Positions 9,277-16,807 of a stretch of 64,000 nt of DNA are shown here, in pieces; the stretch's first letter is position 1, and the number at the start of each line of letters is the position of its first letter. This DNA is from an uncultured Desulfobacterales bacterium (lineage in GTDB: Bacteria > Desulfobacterota > Desulfobulbia > Desulfobulbales > Desulfocapsaceae): the NCBI GenBank assembly GCA_937915545.1, contig CALGIJ010000038.1, positions 142,202 to 206,201 of the forward strand, given 5' to 3'. Below the pieces are notes generated by a model. The model did no database searches and was not told the origin of the DNA. It saw nothing but the letters and a program-made list of their open reading frames with translations. A program made the position numbers and the translations under genes.

Positions 9277-10212
9277 TTACACCTTGGAGCGCCGCTTGCG
9301 CAAGTGCTCGGGGGCTGCGGCCGCCGCCATTCCCTTGTAGACCATGTAGTGGGCGCGATTGACCCCCATGGGCAGCGCCAGGGGGATGCCCTCGATATTC
9401 GGCGTCTGGAAGAAGGGGTTGGGCCGGGGGAACTCGGGGTCGGTGCAGCCGAAGCAGGGCACCCCCATGCGCGTCTTCGAGGACTGCTGGTTCCACAAGG
9501 ACTTGTTGCATGGCCCCGGCACCAGCGGCCCGGCACAGCCCATATGGAAGAAGAGACAGCCCATCTCGCCGAAATCGGATTCCTCGACGCGGTATTCGTG
9601 GTATTCGTTACGGGTGCAGCCCTGATGGACGGTAGTGCCGTACCACTCCAGCGGGCGCTGGTACTTGTCGAGTTCCAGAGGTATCCCCGCCGCCACCGCC
9701 ATGAGGGCGCCGGCGACGACATCGTGGTGGCAGGGGCAGCCGGCGAGGTTGATCACCGGCTGGCCGGAGGCGGCGACGAAGTCCGGGCCGAGGAATCCGC
9801 CGCGCCGCTTCTTGAGGAACTGCAGGCCGGTGGATTCGACCACGTCGTCGACGCCGAATCCGCCGAAGCAGGCGCAGGTGCCCACAGCGAGCACCGTTGC
9901 CGCCCGCGAGGCGAGGGCGTAGATGCGTTCCTTCCTGGGGTGGCCGTCGCTGGTGTGGAACATGCCGGTGCCGGCCGGCCCGCAGATCACCGAGCCCTCG
10001 AGGACGAGGATGTCGAGGGGCCGCTCCCCGGAGAGGATTCCCTGGCAGAGCGCTTCGTGTTCACCCGGGGAGATGTTCGACAGAGAAGGGTGCCAGAGCA
10101 GGGAAATGTCCAGAGAGTGCAGCAGACCGAGAAAATCTGGGCTCTCGCCGCTGAGCAGGGAATAGGTGTCGCCACCGCAGCCACCCCCCTGGAACCAGTA
10201 GAGTGTTTTCAC
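9277..10212 (-). CDS. [NiFe]-hydrogenase small subunit, group 2-like (HupS-type), no Tat signal
   Basis: The 311-residue iron-sulfur subunit starts directly with MKTLYWFQGGGCGGDT and so lacks the Tat signal of periplasmic hydrogenases. The heterodimer should stay in the cytoplasm. Cluster ligands are visible in GGGCGG, VGTCACFGG, LAGCPCHHD, QGCTRNEYHEY, MGCLFFHMGCAGP and MGVPCFGCTDPEFP. The last segment is typical of HupS. GTG 10212 is used as start after an AGGTGG site. Eighty bases separate it from the large subunit. The upstream 237 bp must hold the operon promoter; no clear sigma-54 or sigma-70 box was recognised, only a short tandem of TTATGCG-like units at about 10221-10245. Confidence 0.92.
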   Translation of the reverse strand: MKTLYWFQGGGCGGDTYSLLSGESPDFLGLLHSLDISLLWHPSLSNISPGEHEALCQGILSGERPLDILVLEGSVICGPAGTGMFHTSDGHPRKERIYALASRAATVLAVGTCACFGGFGVDDVVESTGLQFLKKRRGGFLGPDFVAASGQPVINLAGCPCHHDVVAGALMAVAAGIPLELDKYQRPLEWYGTTVHQGCTRNEYHEYRVEESDFGEMGCLFFHMGCAGPLVPGPCNKSLWNQQSSKTRMGVPCFGCTDPEFPRPNPFFQTPNIEGIPLALPMGVNRAHYMVYKGMAAAAAPEHLRKRRSKV

Positions 10213-10449
10213 TGAACCACCTTTATGCGTTATGCCTTATGCGTTGTGCCCGGTCGCGAGCTTTACGCGCCGTCTCGTACCATCTTTTGCTAGTATCGGG
10301 GATGACATCGGCAAAGTCAACCGCGACCAGCCTCGTGAGAGTTGCTTTTTTATGCAATGATCGACCATTATTGATAAATTTGCCCATTGGTCAAGGGACG
10401 CCGGCGTTTTTTTTGCCCCCGTTCCCCTGTAAGCCGCAAAGGACATGCC

Positions 10450-11583
10450 ATGACCGCCGCCCGTAAGGATTTTCAGATCTTCGCCAAGCCGATCGGCTGG
10501 CACTGCAACCTGCGCTGCCGGTACTGCTACTATCTCGGCACCAGGCAGGTCTTTTCCGCCGCGCAACCGGCGGCCATGAGCGATGCTCTGCTGCGCCGCT
10601 ATATCGAGCACCACCTGCTCGCCCACCCCGGGGAGGTGGTGCGCTTCTCCTGGCATGGCGGGGAGCCGACCCTGCTCGGCCTGGACTTCTTCGAACGTGT
10701 CGTCCAGTTGCAAGGCCGCTTCTGCCCACGGGGCAAGACGGTCGCCAACGGCATCCAGACCAACGGCACCCTCATCGACGAGGCCTGGGCGGCCTTTCTC
10801 GCCAGGCACCACTTTACCGTCGGCCTGAGCCTTGACGGCCCGCAGCCGCTGCACGACCGCTACCGCTGCGGCCCGGGCGGCGAGGGCAGCTTTGCGCGCG
10901 CTCTCGCCGGCTACCAGCAACTGCGGCATCACGGGGTGGCAGTCGAGGCCCTGTGCGTGGTCAATGACGATAACGTCATGTACCCCCTGCAGGTCTACGA
11001 GTTTTTCCGGGAGATCGATGTACGCGCGGTGAGCTTTCTGCCCCTGGTGGAACGGGGAGCGGAGGGGGTGGGCGACGCCTCGGTAGAGCCCGAGGCCTTC
11101 GGCGCCTTTCTCTGCACTATCTTCGACCGCTGGCTGGCGCAAGACATCGGCAGCATTGCCGTGCAGATCTTCGAGGAAGCCTTGCGCACCGCCTTCGGGG
11201 AGGAGCACGCCCTGTGCCTCTTCCGCCCGACCTGCGGCGATATCCCCACGGTGGAGCATAACGGCGACGTCTTCCCCTGCGACCATTACGTCCGGAAGGA
11301 GTACCGCCTCGGCAATATCGCCGGCACGCCCCTTTTCGAAATCCTCCGCTCGCCGCGGGTGGCCGCCTTCGGCAACGACAAGCGGCGCACCCTGCCCCAG
11401 GCCTGCCGGACCTGTCAGGTCCTCGATATGTGCGCCGGAGAATGCCCGAGGAACCGCTTCGTCGACCTGCCCGGCGAAACGATGAAGGGTAATTACCTCT
11501 GCGCCGGCTACAAGATGTTCTTCACCCACTGCCGGCCCTTCGTCGACGAGGTGGCACGGCAGTGGCGCAGCCGGCCGCGGTAA
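10450..11583 (+). CDS. Radical SAM/SPASM enzyme, anaerobic sulfatase-maturase (anSME) type
   Basis: The 377-residue protein has the radical SAM cluster motif CNLRCRYCYY (Cys19, 23, 26), followed by WHGGEPTLLG and GIQTNGTLID, typical of anSME and related peptide-modifying enzymes. A C-terminal SPASM region holds the auxiliary-cluster cysteines (PTCGDIP, PCDHYVR, CRTCQVLDMCAGECPRN, GNYLCAGYK). anSMEs convert an active-site Cys or Ser of sulfatases to formylglycine. No sulfatase lies within this window, so its client is elsewhere or it modifies another peptide. The start ATG has AAAGGA upstream. It is divergent from the hydrogenase operon. Confidence 0.88.
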   Translation: MTAARKDFQIFAKPIGWHCNLRCRYCYYLGTRQVFSAAQPAAMSDALLRRYIEHHLLAHPGEVVRFSWHGGEPTLLGLDFFERVVQLQGRFCPRGKTVANGIQTNGTLIDEAWAAFLARHHFTVGLSLDGPQPLHDRYRCGPGGEGSFARALAGYQQLRHHGVAVEALCVVNDDNVMYPLQVYEFFREIDVRAVSFLPLVERGAEGVGDASVEPEAFGAFLCTIFDRWLAQDIGSIAVQIFEEALRTAFGEEHALCLFRPTCGDIPTVEHNGDVFPCDHYVRKEYRLGNIAGTPLFEILRSPRVAAFGNDKRRTLPQACRTCQVLDMCAGECPRNRFVDLPGETMKGNYLCAGYKMFFTHCRPFVDEVARQWRSRPR

Positions 11584-11761
11584 CGGGGGCCTCGCCAATC
11601 CATGATTTTTTTTTGCGATCGGGCGGCAATTCCGCCCATCGGTAACCTATCGGTAAGTGCCTCGCGGTAGAGTGAGCCCAGCGCGCAGCGGGCAGATCCG
11701 AGTCCCGCCCCCAGCCTTGGGGGCGTCGTCGTCACACTCTTTCCCGGATGGAGGCAGCACC

Positions 11762-11944
11762 ATGGAACACTTGCAGATGGTTATCGGCATCCTCTTCGTC
11801 CCCGTGCTCCTGCAGATCCTTCTCCCCCTCGTTTTGCTCCTCGGTTTTTTCCTCCGCCGCCTGACGGCCCCCATCTTCCCCGGGCCATGGCGCAGCAGCG
11901 CGGCTGCCGGGGCGCCCTGCGCCACCTCGTCACCACAGGCCTGA
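11762..11944 (+). CDS. Small hydrophobic membrane protein (60 aa), unknown
   Basis: A good GGAGG site seven bases before ATG 11762 supports a 60-residue protein. One long hydrophobic helix (VIGILFVPVLLQILLPLVLL and onward) is followed by Arg-Arg and a Pro/Ala-rich tail. It is probably a single-pass inner-membrane peptide. No family is recognised. It lies between the radical SAM gene and another tiny gene. The coding call rests on the ribosome-binding site and the coherent membrane segment. Confidence 0.5.
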   Translation: MEHLQMVIGILFVPVLLQILLPLVLLLGFFLRRLTAPIFPGPWRSSAAAGAPCATSSPQA

Positions 11945-12009
11945 GCCTGGTTATGATGCCCACGCCACCCCACACTCTCTCAGCAGCTATCGATCAAAGA
12001 AGGAAGATT

Positions 12010-12177
12010 ATGCGCCACCGCGACCACAATGCCATCTGGCGACGCTGGGAGCTCTACCCGGAACGGCAGAAGGAAGCCATCCTCGAGGAGTTCCGCCGCC
12101 GGCTCCCCGACGACCACTACAACAAGGAGTTCCTCCTCGAGTTTCTCAAGGAGAAGTTCGAGCGCCAGGACGGCTGA
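12010..12177 (+). CDS. Small charged hypothetical protein (55 aa)
   Basis: ATG 12010 follows AAGGAAG. The 55-residue product is highly charged and predicted helical (WELYPERQKEAILEEFRRRL, then EFLLEFLKEKFERQDG). It has no membrane segment or Cys. It ends just before a GC-rich hairpin that separates it from the convergent hydrolase gene. No family is recognised. Confidence 0.5.
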   Translation: MRHRDHNAIWRRWELYPERQKEAILEEFRRRLPDDHYNKEFLLEFLKEKFERQDG

Positions 12178-12200
12178 CCCCGCCGCGAGGGGCGGCGGGG
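12178..12200. terminator. GC-rich hairpin between convergent genes
   Basis: A perfect 9-bp inverted repeat CCCCGCCGC / GCGGCGGGG with a 5-base loop starts right after the stop codon at 12177 and lies before the stop of the opposing gene at 12238. It has no T-tract on either side, so intrinsic termination is likely but not certain. Confidence 0.4.
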
Positions 12201-12237
12201 ATGCCAACCGGCGTCGAGGAGGGCTGGGGGCGCCGGC

Positions 12238-13098
12238 TCAGCCGCCGAGCCTGCGCCTGAGAAAGTCGATGGTGCGCCGCCACGCCAGTTCCGCCGCCTC
12301 CTTGTTGTAGCGGGCGGGGTTGGTGTCGTTGTTGAAGGCGTGCTGCGCCCCCTCGTACATATGCATCTCGTAGTCGACGCGGTGTTTGTCCAGCGCCTCT
12401 TTGAGGGCGGGGATGCCCTTGTTGATGCGTTCGTCCAGCTCGGCATAATGAAGAAGCAGGGATGCCTTGATGCGCACCACCTCCTCGCTGGCCGGCTGCA
12501 TGCCATAGTAGGGGACGGCGGCGACGATATCCGCGGAATGTACCGCCAGGCTGTTGGCGATGGCTCCGCCCCAGCAGAAACCAACCACCCCGACCTTGCC
12601 GGTGCTGTGCGGGTGGGTCTTGAGGTAGGCCGCCGCAGCGGCGAAATGGCCTATGGTCTGCTTCATGTCGAGGCCTTTGATCATGGCGATGGCCTTTTCC
12701 TCGTCGGGCGGCGTGCCCCCTTGGGCCGACAGGGCGTCTGGGGCGAGGGCGAGGAAGCCCTCCAGGGCAAGGCGGCGCGCCACATCCTCGATATGCCGGT
12801 TAAGGCCGCGATTCTCATGAACGACGAGGACGGCGGGCAGACGCGCCCCCTCCCTTGGCCGGGCCTCGTAGCCGCTCATCTTCCCTTCCGGTACGGCAAA
12901 CTGCACCGAGCCCACCTGCAGCCGGCTGTCGTCGGCGGCGGTCAGGGCCGCCAGCGCCTCGCCCTTCTCGAGCAGTGGCAGGAGGGCGTAGGCGGCCGCC
13001 ACCCCACCGGCAAGAACGGTCAATTTCTCGAGAAATCGACGCCGGTCGATGGCCTTGGCAAGGTACTGCGCGTACAGCTGAACGGCTTCTTCTTTCAT
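12238..13098 (-). CDS. Dienelactone hydrolase family protein with Tat-like signal
   Basis: The 286-residue alpha/beta hydrolase has a twin-arginine-like segment DRRRFLEKLTVLAGG and a hydrophobic stretch (residues about 18-45), which suggests export or membrane attachment. The nucleophile elbow GFCWGG with Cys, an Asp in YAELDERIN and the His in GAQHAFNND form the Cys-Asp-His triad of the dienelactone hydrolase family. VVHENRGLNRHIED is the oxyanion segment. Members such as YghX are mostly of unknown substrate. A strong GGAGGAGG precedes ATG 13098. Confidence 0.85.
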   Translation of the reverse strand: MKEEAVQLYAQYLAKAIDRRRFLEKLTVLAGGVAAAYALLPLLEKGEALAALTAADDSRLQVGSVQFAVPEGKMSGYEARPREGARLPAVLVVHENRGLNRHIEDVARRLALEGFLALAPDALSAQGGTPPDEEKAIAMIKGLDMKQTIGHFAAAAAYLKTHPHSTGKVGVVGFCWGGAIANSLAVHSADIVAAVPYYGMQPASEEVVRIKASLLLHYAELDERINKGIPALKEALDKHRVDYEMHMYEGAQHAFNNDTNPARYNKEAAELAWRRTIDFLRRRLGG

Positions 13099-13620
13099 GG
13101 CTTCCTCCTCCTGATGCTGGGTGGGTGGATGAGACTCCGCGATGAGCAGGCGACCTCAGCGAGGGGCCGATCTCTGCAGCATGGCGGAGTGTAGACCGTG
13201 GAGAGAGACGAAGTCAAGTGAAGAGGCTCCGCCCGGCACCGTCCCCATAGTGATCGACACGGGAAAGGCTACCTCCATCACCTTGAAATCACCGGGCATC
13301 GCTGTCGCCGCACTCAGCCTCAGGTCATTCGCGACACACTCTGAGCCCATCGGATTCACTGCCTTTCTTCCCCCGGACAACTACTTCGCGGTTGACATTC
13401 CCCCGGTGATCGTCTATTTCCTATGCCACGTGCTTGTGCACCACCACCATGCGCCAATGGTGTTCTGTGCCTAGTCGAACGTTTTGCACAACGCCACAAT
13501 CAGCCAATTTTGGGGGCAAAGATCGCTGCACCCCAGGAGGATCAGCGCGGCGGAAGGAACAGGTTCTGTCCCGCGCCAGTTTCGAGAAAACTGAACAATC
13601 ATTACCATGACGAGAGGATA
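13099..13620. other. 522-bp intergenic region between divergent genes
   Basis: This region holds the promoters of the dienelactone hydrolase (minus) and NlpC/P60 (plus) genes. Short open frames at 13142-13474 (+) and 13156-13380 (-) exist but have no recognisable protein character. No repeat, RNA or mobile-element end was recognised. The last bases before 13621 (ACGAGAGGATA) provide the ribosome-binding site of the NlpC gene. Confidence 0.4.
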
Positions 13621-14874
13621 ATGCAGAAACAAATCCGCCCCGATCTGATAAAGAAAAGGCTCATTTGTTGTCTTTGCAGTGCCGCCATCGCCATCACTGC
13701 TTCCGGGGCTCTGGCCACGGAGAGTCATTCAGGGTCATCACTGTCGTCGTTCTCCTTCAGTGAACGACGGTTCGCCGACGAGGTCAAAGAGTATCTCGGC
13801 ATCCCTTACCGAAGGGGCGGCTCCACCAAAAAAGGCATGGATTGCTCCGGCTTTGCCCGCACCGTCTACGACCGGCTGCTGGGCATCAACCTGCCGTCGA
13901 GTTCCGCCGACCAGTTCCACTCCCAGGAACTGCAGAAGATCGATACCCGCGAACTGCAGACCGGCGATCTGGTCTTCTTCGGCAGCAGCAAGAAAAAGCG
14001 CATCAGCCACGTCGGCATCTACCTCTCCGACGGCCAGTTCATCCACGCCAGCAGCAGCGAGGGGGTCATCGTCTCGAGCCTCAGCGACAGATACTGGAAG
14101 AAACGCTATGTCGGCTCCAAGCGGCATACCGCCCTCGGCTCCCTCGACGACCTTGGCGAGAGCCGTTCCGAAAACCTCGTGCAGACCCAGGTGGAGGAGA
14201 GCAGCCTGCTCAGCGTCTATGCCTCGAGCAGTCAGCCCTTCTCTTCCCCCACCAGCACCGCCTTCGCCCTCTCCGCCGCCTTATACGACCCCTTCGCCGA
14301 CAGCACTGGCAGTCACTACCAGGAAATGGCCTTCACCCACAACCTCTCGCAGAGCTTCGACCTCAGCCTGAGCGCCTTCAACCATTACACCACCAGTGGC
14401 TACGCCCGTGCCGGGCTTGCCGACGAAGGCGGCGCCTATGGCCTGGGCGAGACGCAGGTGGGCGCCAGCCGCCAGGGCATCACTCTTTCCGGTGATTTCC
14501 GGGCCAATGATTGGCTGAGCTTCAGCCCCTCCATTTCCTACTTCGATGACGACAACGAAGGCGAACCGCTCGACTTTCAGCCGCGGCGCAGCCTGGGACT
14601 CGCCACGCAGCTGTGCTCCCTCGACAACAGCTGGTCACTGTCGATGCTGATGCACTACAACCATGGCGACAGCCGCGACAACGCCACGCTCTTCGACAGC
14701 GGCGTCAATTCCTTCGATCTCGCCTTCAAACTCGGCATCGCCTTGAGCGACAACATGCAACTGTCGATAATGAGCAAGTACGACAAGCGGCCAAACGGCC
14801 TGAGCGCCCTCGACGAGGCCAGCCTCGACAACAAGGGCGGCGATTTCGCCATGGTCTTCGACTTCAACTATTGA
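13621..14874 (+). CDS. Exported NlpC/P60 endopeptidase fused to an outer-membrane beta-barrel-like domain
   Basis: The 417-residue protein begins with a signal peptide (about 1-31, cleavage after GALA). An NlpC/P60 domain follows with Cys75 (GMDCSGFARTVYD), His130 (ISHVGIYLSDG) and His142 (QFIHASSS), the catalytic residues of gamma-D-Glu-diaminopimelate peptidoglycan peptidases. From about 195 to the end the sequence changes to short alternating polar/aromatic strands (FDLSLSAFNHY, LSFSPSISYFDD, SFDLAFKLGIALSDN) and ends FAMVFDFNY. That ending resembles the C-terminal beta-signal of outer-membrane proteins. The fusion would anchor a murein hydrolase in the outer membrane. The stop overlaps the convergent downstream gene by 11 bp. 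Confidence 0.8.
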   Translation: MQKQIRPDLIKKRLICCLCSAAIAITASGALATESHSGSSLSSFSFSERRFADEVKEYLGIPYRRGGSTKKGMDCSGFARTVYDRLLGINLPSSSADQFHSQELQKIDTRELQTGDLVFFGSSKKKRISHVGIYLSDGQFIHASSSEGVIVSSLSDRYWKKRYVGSKRHTALGSLDDLGESRSENLVQTQVEESSLLSVYASSSQPFSSPTSTAFALSAALYDPFADSTGSHYQEMAFTHNLSQSFDLSLSAFNHYTTSGYARAGLADEGGAYGLGETQVGASRQGITLSGDFRANDWLSFSPSISYFDDDNEGEPLDFQPRRSLGLATQLCSLDNSWSLSMLMHYNHGDSRDNATLFDSGVNSFDLAFKLGIALSDNMQLSIMSKYDKRPNGLSALDEASLDNKGGDFAMVFDFNY

Positions 14875-15526
14875 CGTCCGCCCGCCCCCGTGGCGACGCC
14901 GCTTTCTCCCCTGCGCCCGCCCCCTCGTCGCTGCCCAGCAGCTGGTCGAGGCGGCGGGCGAGTTGTTGTGGCGGTTCTTCGCTGCACAGGGTAAAAAACG
15001 TGCCTTCGGACAGTTCCGTCGGCGCCTCGAAACACTCCCGCTGGCGGAGGTAGACCCGCCAGTCGCCGTCCGAGACCGCGTCCGGGTCAATTGCCCTGAT
15101 GGCGAGACGGGCCTTTACCGCGGCCTCGCCGCAGTGGCAGAGCACGAAGAGCACCGTCGCCTGGCTCGACAGGGCCTGACGCAGGCGGTCGCGTTCCTCA
15201 CGGCGGTGATAGCTGCCATCGAGCACCACCGTTGGCGACCACGCCAGCTGTGCGACGGCAAAGCCGGCGAGGGCGTCATAGGTGCGGCGGGTAAATTCGG
15301 CCGAGTAGATGCCCTCCCCCAGCCCCAGCCCCCTGGTCGCCCCGGGCGAGCCGGCCAGCCCCTTACGCACGACGTCGCTATTGGCATAGGGAAAGCCGTG
15401 CCTGTCCGCCCACAGCTTCGCCAGGGTGCTCTTGCCCGAGGCCACCAGCCCGAAAAAGACCACCACCCGCTTGACCGCCGCCACAGCGCCGCCGTGTCCC
15501 TCCCTCGATCCCGTCGTTTCCGTCAT
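14864..15526 (-). CDS. P-loop kinase-like ATPase (COG0645 type)
   Basis: The 220-residue protein has the Walker A motif FGLVASGKSTLAK, then FPYANSDVVRKGLAG and VVLDGSYHRREERDRL, the layout of zeta-toxin/gluconokinase-like P-loop kinases grouped as COG0645. In many bacteria this domain is fused to the C-terminus of the phosphotransferase encoded by the next gene on the right. Here the two are separate, 61 bp apart. ATG 15526 is chosen because similarity begins just after it. The natural substrate is unknown. Its 3' end overlaps the convergent NlpC gene. Confidence 0.8.
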   Translation of the reverse strand: MTETTGSREGHGGAVAAVKRVVVFFGLVASGKSTLAKLWADRHGFPYANSDVVRKGLAGSPGATRGLGLGEGIYSAEFTRRTYDALAGFAVAQLAWSPTVVLDGSYHRREERDRLRQALSSQATVLFVLCHCGEAAVKARLAIRAIDPDAVSDGDWRVYLRQRECFEAPTELSEGTFFTLCSEEPPQQLARRLDQLLGSDEGAGAGEKAASPRGRADVNS

Positions 15527-15587
15527 AACCTTCTTCTCCGCCTCCTCCCCACCTCCGCCGGCGGTGGCCCGTCTGCGCCACGCCGTT

Positions 15588-16628
15588 TCAGAGGCCCCGC
15601 GCATATTCCTCGGCAAGCAGGAAATATCGTGCCGCCGCCTCGCGGGCGGCCGCCGCCTGGTCGGCCGGCATGGCCGGGTCGACGGCGGAAAGCAGCCCGA
15701 CCTTGCCGCGCACGCAGGCGCGGTAGCACTTGTAGAACTCCAGCAGCCGCAGCAGGCCGACATCCCCCGACTGCGCCACGAATCGCCTGACAAAAAAGTC
15801 GCTCAGCGCCGCCAGACCATGGTATTCGAGGTCCATGGCGAGAAAGGCGATATCGGCACAGACATCGATATGACGCAGCCCGTCGTTGAACTCGAGGCAG
15901 TCGAAGATATGAATCCTGCCCCCTTCGCCAAGGCAGATATTATGGGAATAGAGATCGCCATGGCAGTCACGGATGCGGTTCTTGCGGCGCCGCTCGGCAA
16001 AGAGCTCGTCATGGGCGAGGACGCGGTCGGTGGCCGCGCAGATGCGGGTGAAGCGCTCCTCGGGCAGGGCTTCGCCCCCGACGAAGGGCCGGCTCTGCTG
16101 GTAGTTGTTGGCCAGGGTGCGGGCGATAGCCGCCACCCGGCCGTTGTTGCGCACACGGCGACCGTGCTGCGCCCGGCGATAGAAGGGCACGAGGATATCG
16201 ACGATGCCCTGCAGATGGTCGGGTCCCAGCCCACCGGCGGCGATGACCCGGTCGAGCATGCCTTCCTCGGGCATGCGCCGCATCATCACCCCGTATTCCA
16301 CCACCTCGCCGTCGCCCCCCAGGGCGAAACCGTCGCCGCAGCGGGTGGCGGCGACGACGCCGAGATAGATGTCCGGGCAGAGGCGGCGGTTGAGCTCGAC
16401 CTCGCGGTGGCAGTAGAACTCGCGCTTGGCGAGGGTGGAGAAATCGACGAAGCCGAAGTTGACCGGCTTCTTCCACTTGTAGACATGGTCCCCGGCGACA
16501 ATGACCAGGGAGATATGGGTCTGCACCAGCCGCACCGTCGCCACCGGCGGCGAGTAGCACCCCGGGTCGAGCAGCGCGCGGATAAAATCCGGCAGGCGGG
16601 GGCTATGACGAAGGTCTGCCTCGGCCAT
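15588..16628 (-). CDS. Aminoglycoside-phosphotransferase-fold kinase (COG2187 type)
   Basis: The 346-residue protein has ISLVIVAGDHVYKWKKPVNF (the N-lobe lysine), the catalytic loop IRDCHGDLYSHNIC with Asp and Asn, and HIFDCLEFNDGLRHIDV (the metal-binding DxD-like segment). This is COG2187, normally found fused to or beside the P-loop kinase encoded immediately downstream. A true drug-resistance role is unlikely; the in vivo substrate is unknown. A GGAGG eight bases before ATG 16628 supports the start. The 179 bp to the divergent EAL-GGDEF gene holds the promoters. Confidence 0.82.
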   Translation of the reverse strand: MAEADLRHSPRLPDFIRALLDPGCYSPPVATVRLVQTHISLVIVAGDHVYKWKKPVNFGFVDFSTLAKREFYCHREVELNRRLCPDIYLGVVAATRCGDGFALGGDGEVVEYGVMMRRMPEEGMLDRVIAAGGLGPDHLQGIVDILVPFYRRAQHGRRVRNNGRVAAIARTLANNYQQSRPFVGGEALPEERFTRICAATDRVLAHDELFAERRRKNRIRDCHGDLYSHNICLGEGGRIHIFDCLEFNDGLRHIDVCADIAFLAMDLEYHGLAALSDFFVRRFVAQSGDVGLLRLLEFYKCYRACVRGKVGLLSAVDPAMPADQAAAAREAAARYFLLAEEYARGL

Positions 16629-16807
16629 CCTTCAGCCCTCCGCGCAAGTGTTTTCTAACCCTTTCCTCATCATTTACTAACATCCGCCAGCTATCGTTGC
16701 CGCCATACGGGAAGAGGGCAGCCAGCGTGGCTCCTCTCTCCATGGTCTGATGATATCGCCTTTTGGCGGCAATGTACACCATCCACCCTCCTTACCGTGG
16801 ATCAGCG

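Noticed and set aside
11610..11640. T9 run next to a GGGCGG/CCGCCC stem after the radical SAM gene
   Set aside because: The T-run precedes the stem on the plus strand and becomes an A-run after it on the minus strand, so it is not an intrinsic terminator in either direction.
13142..13474. Possible small genes in the 13.1-13.6 kb gap
   Set aside because: The plus-strand and minus-strand frames have no ribosome-binding site of note and no recognisable protein features.
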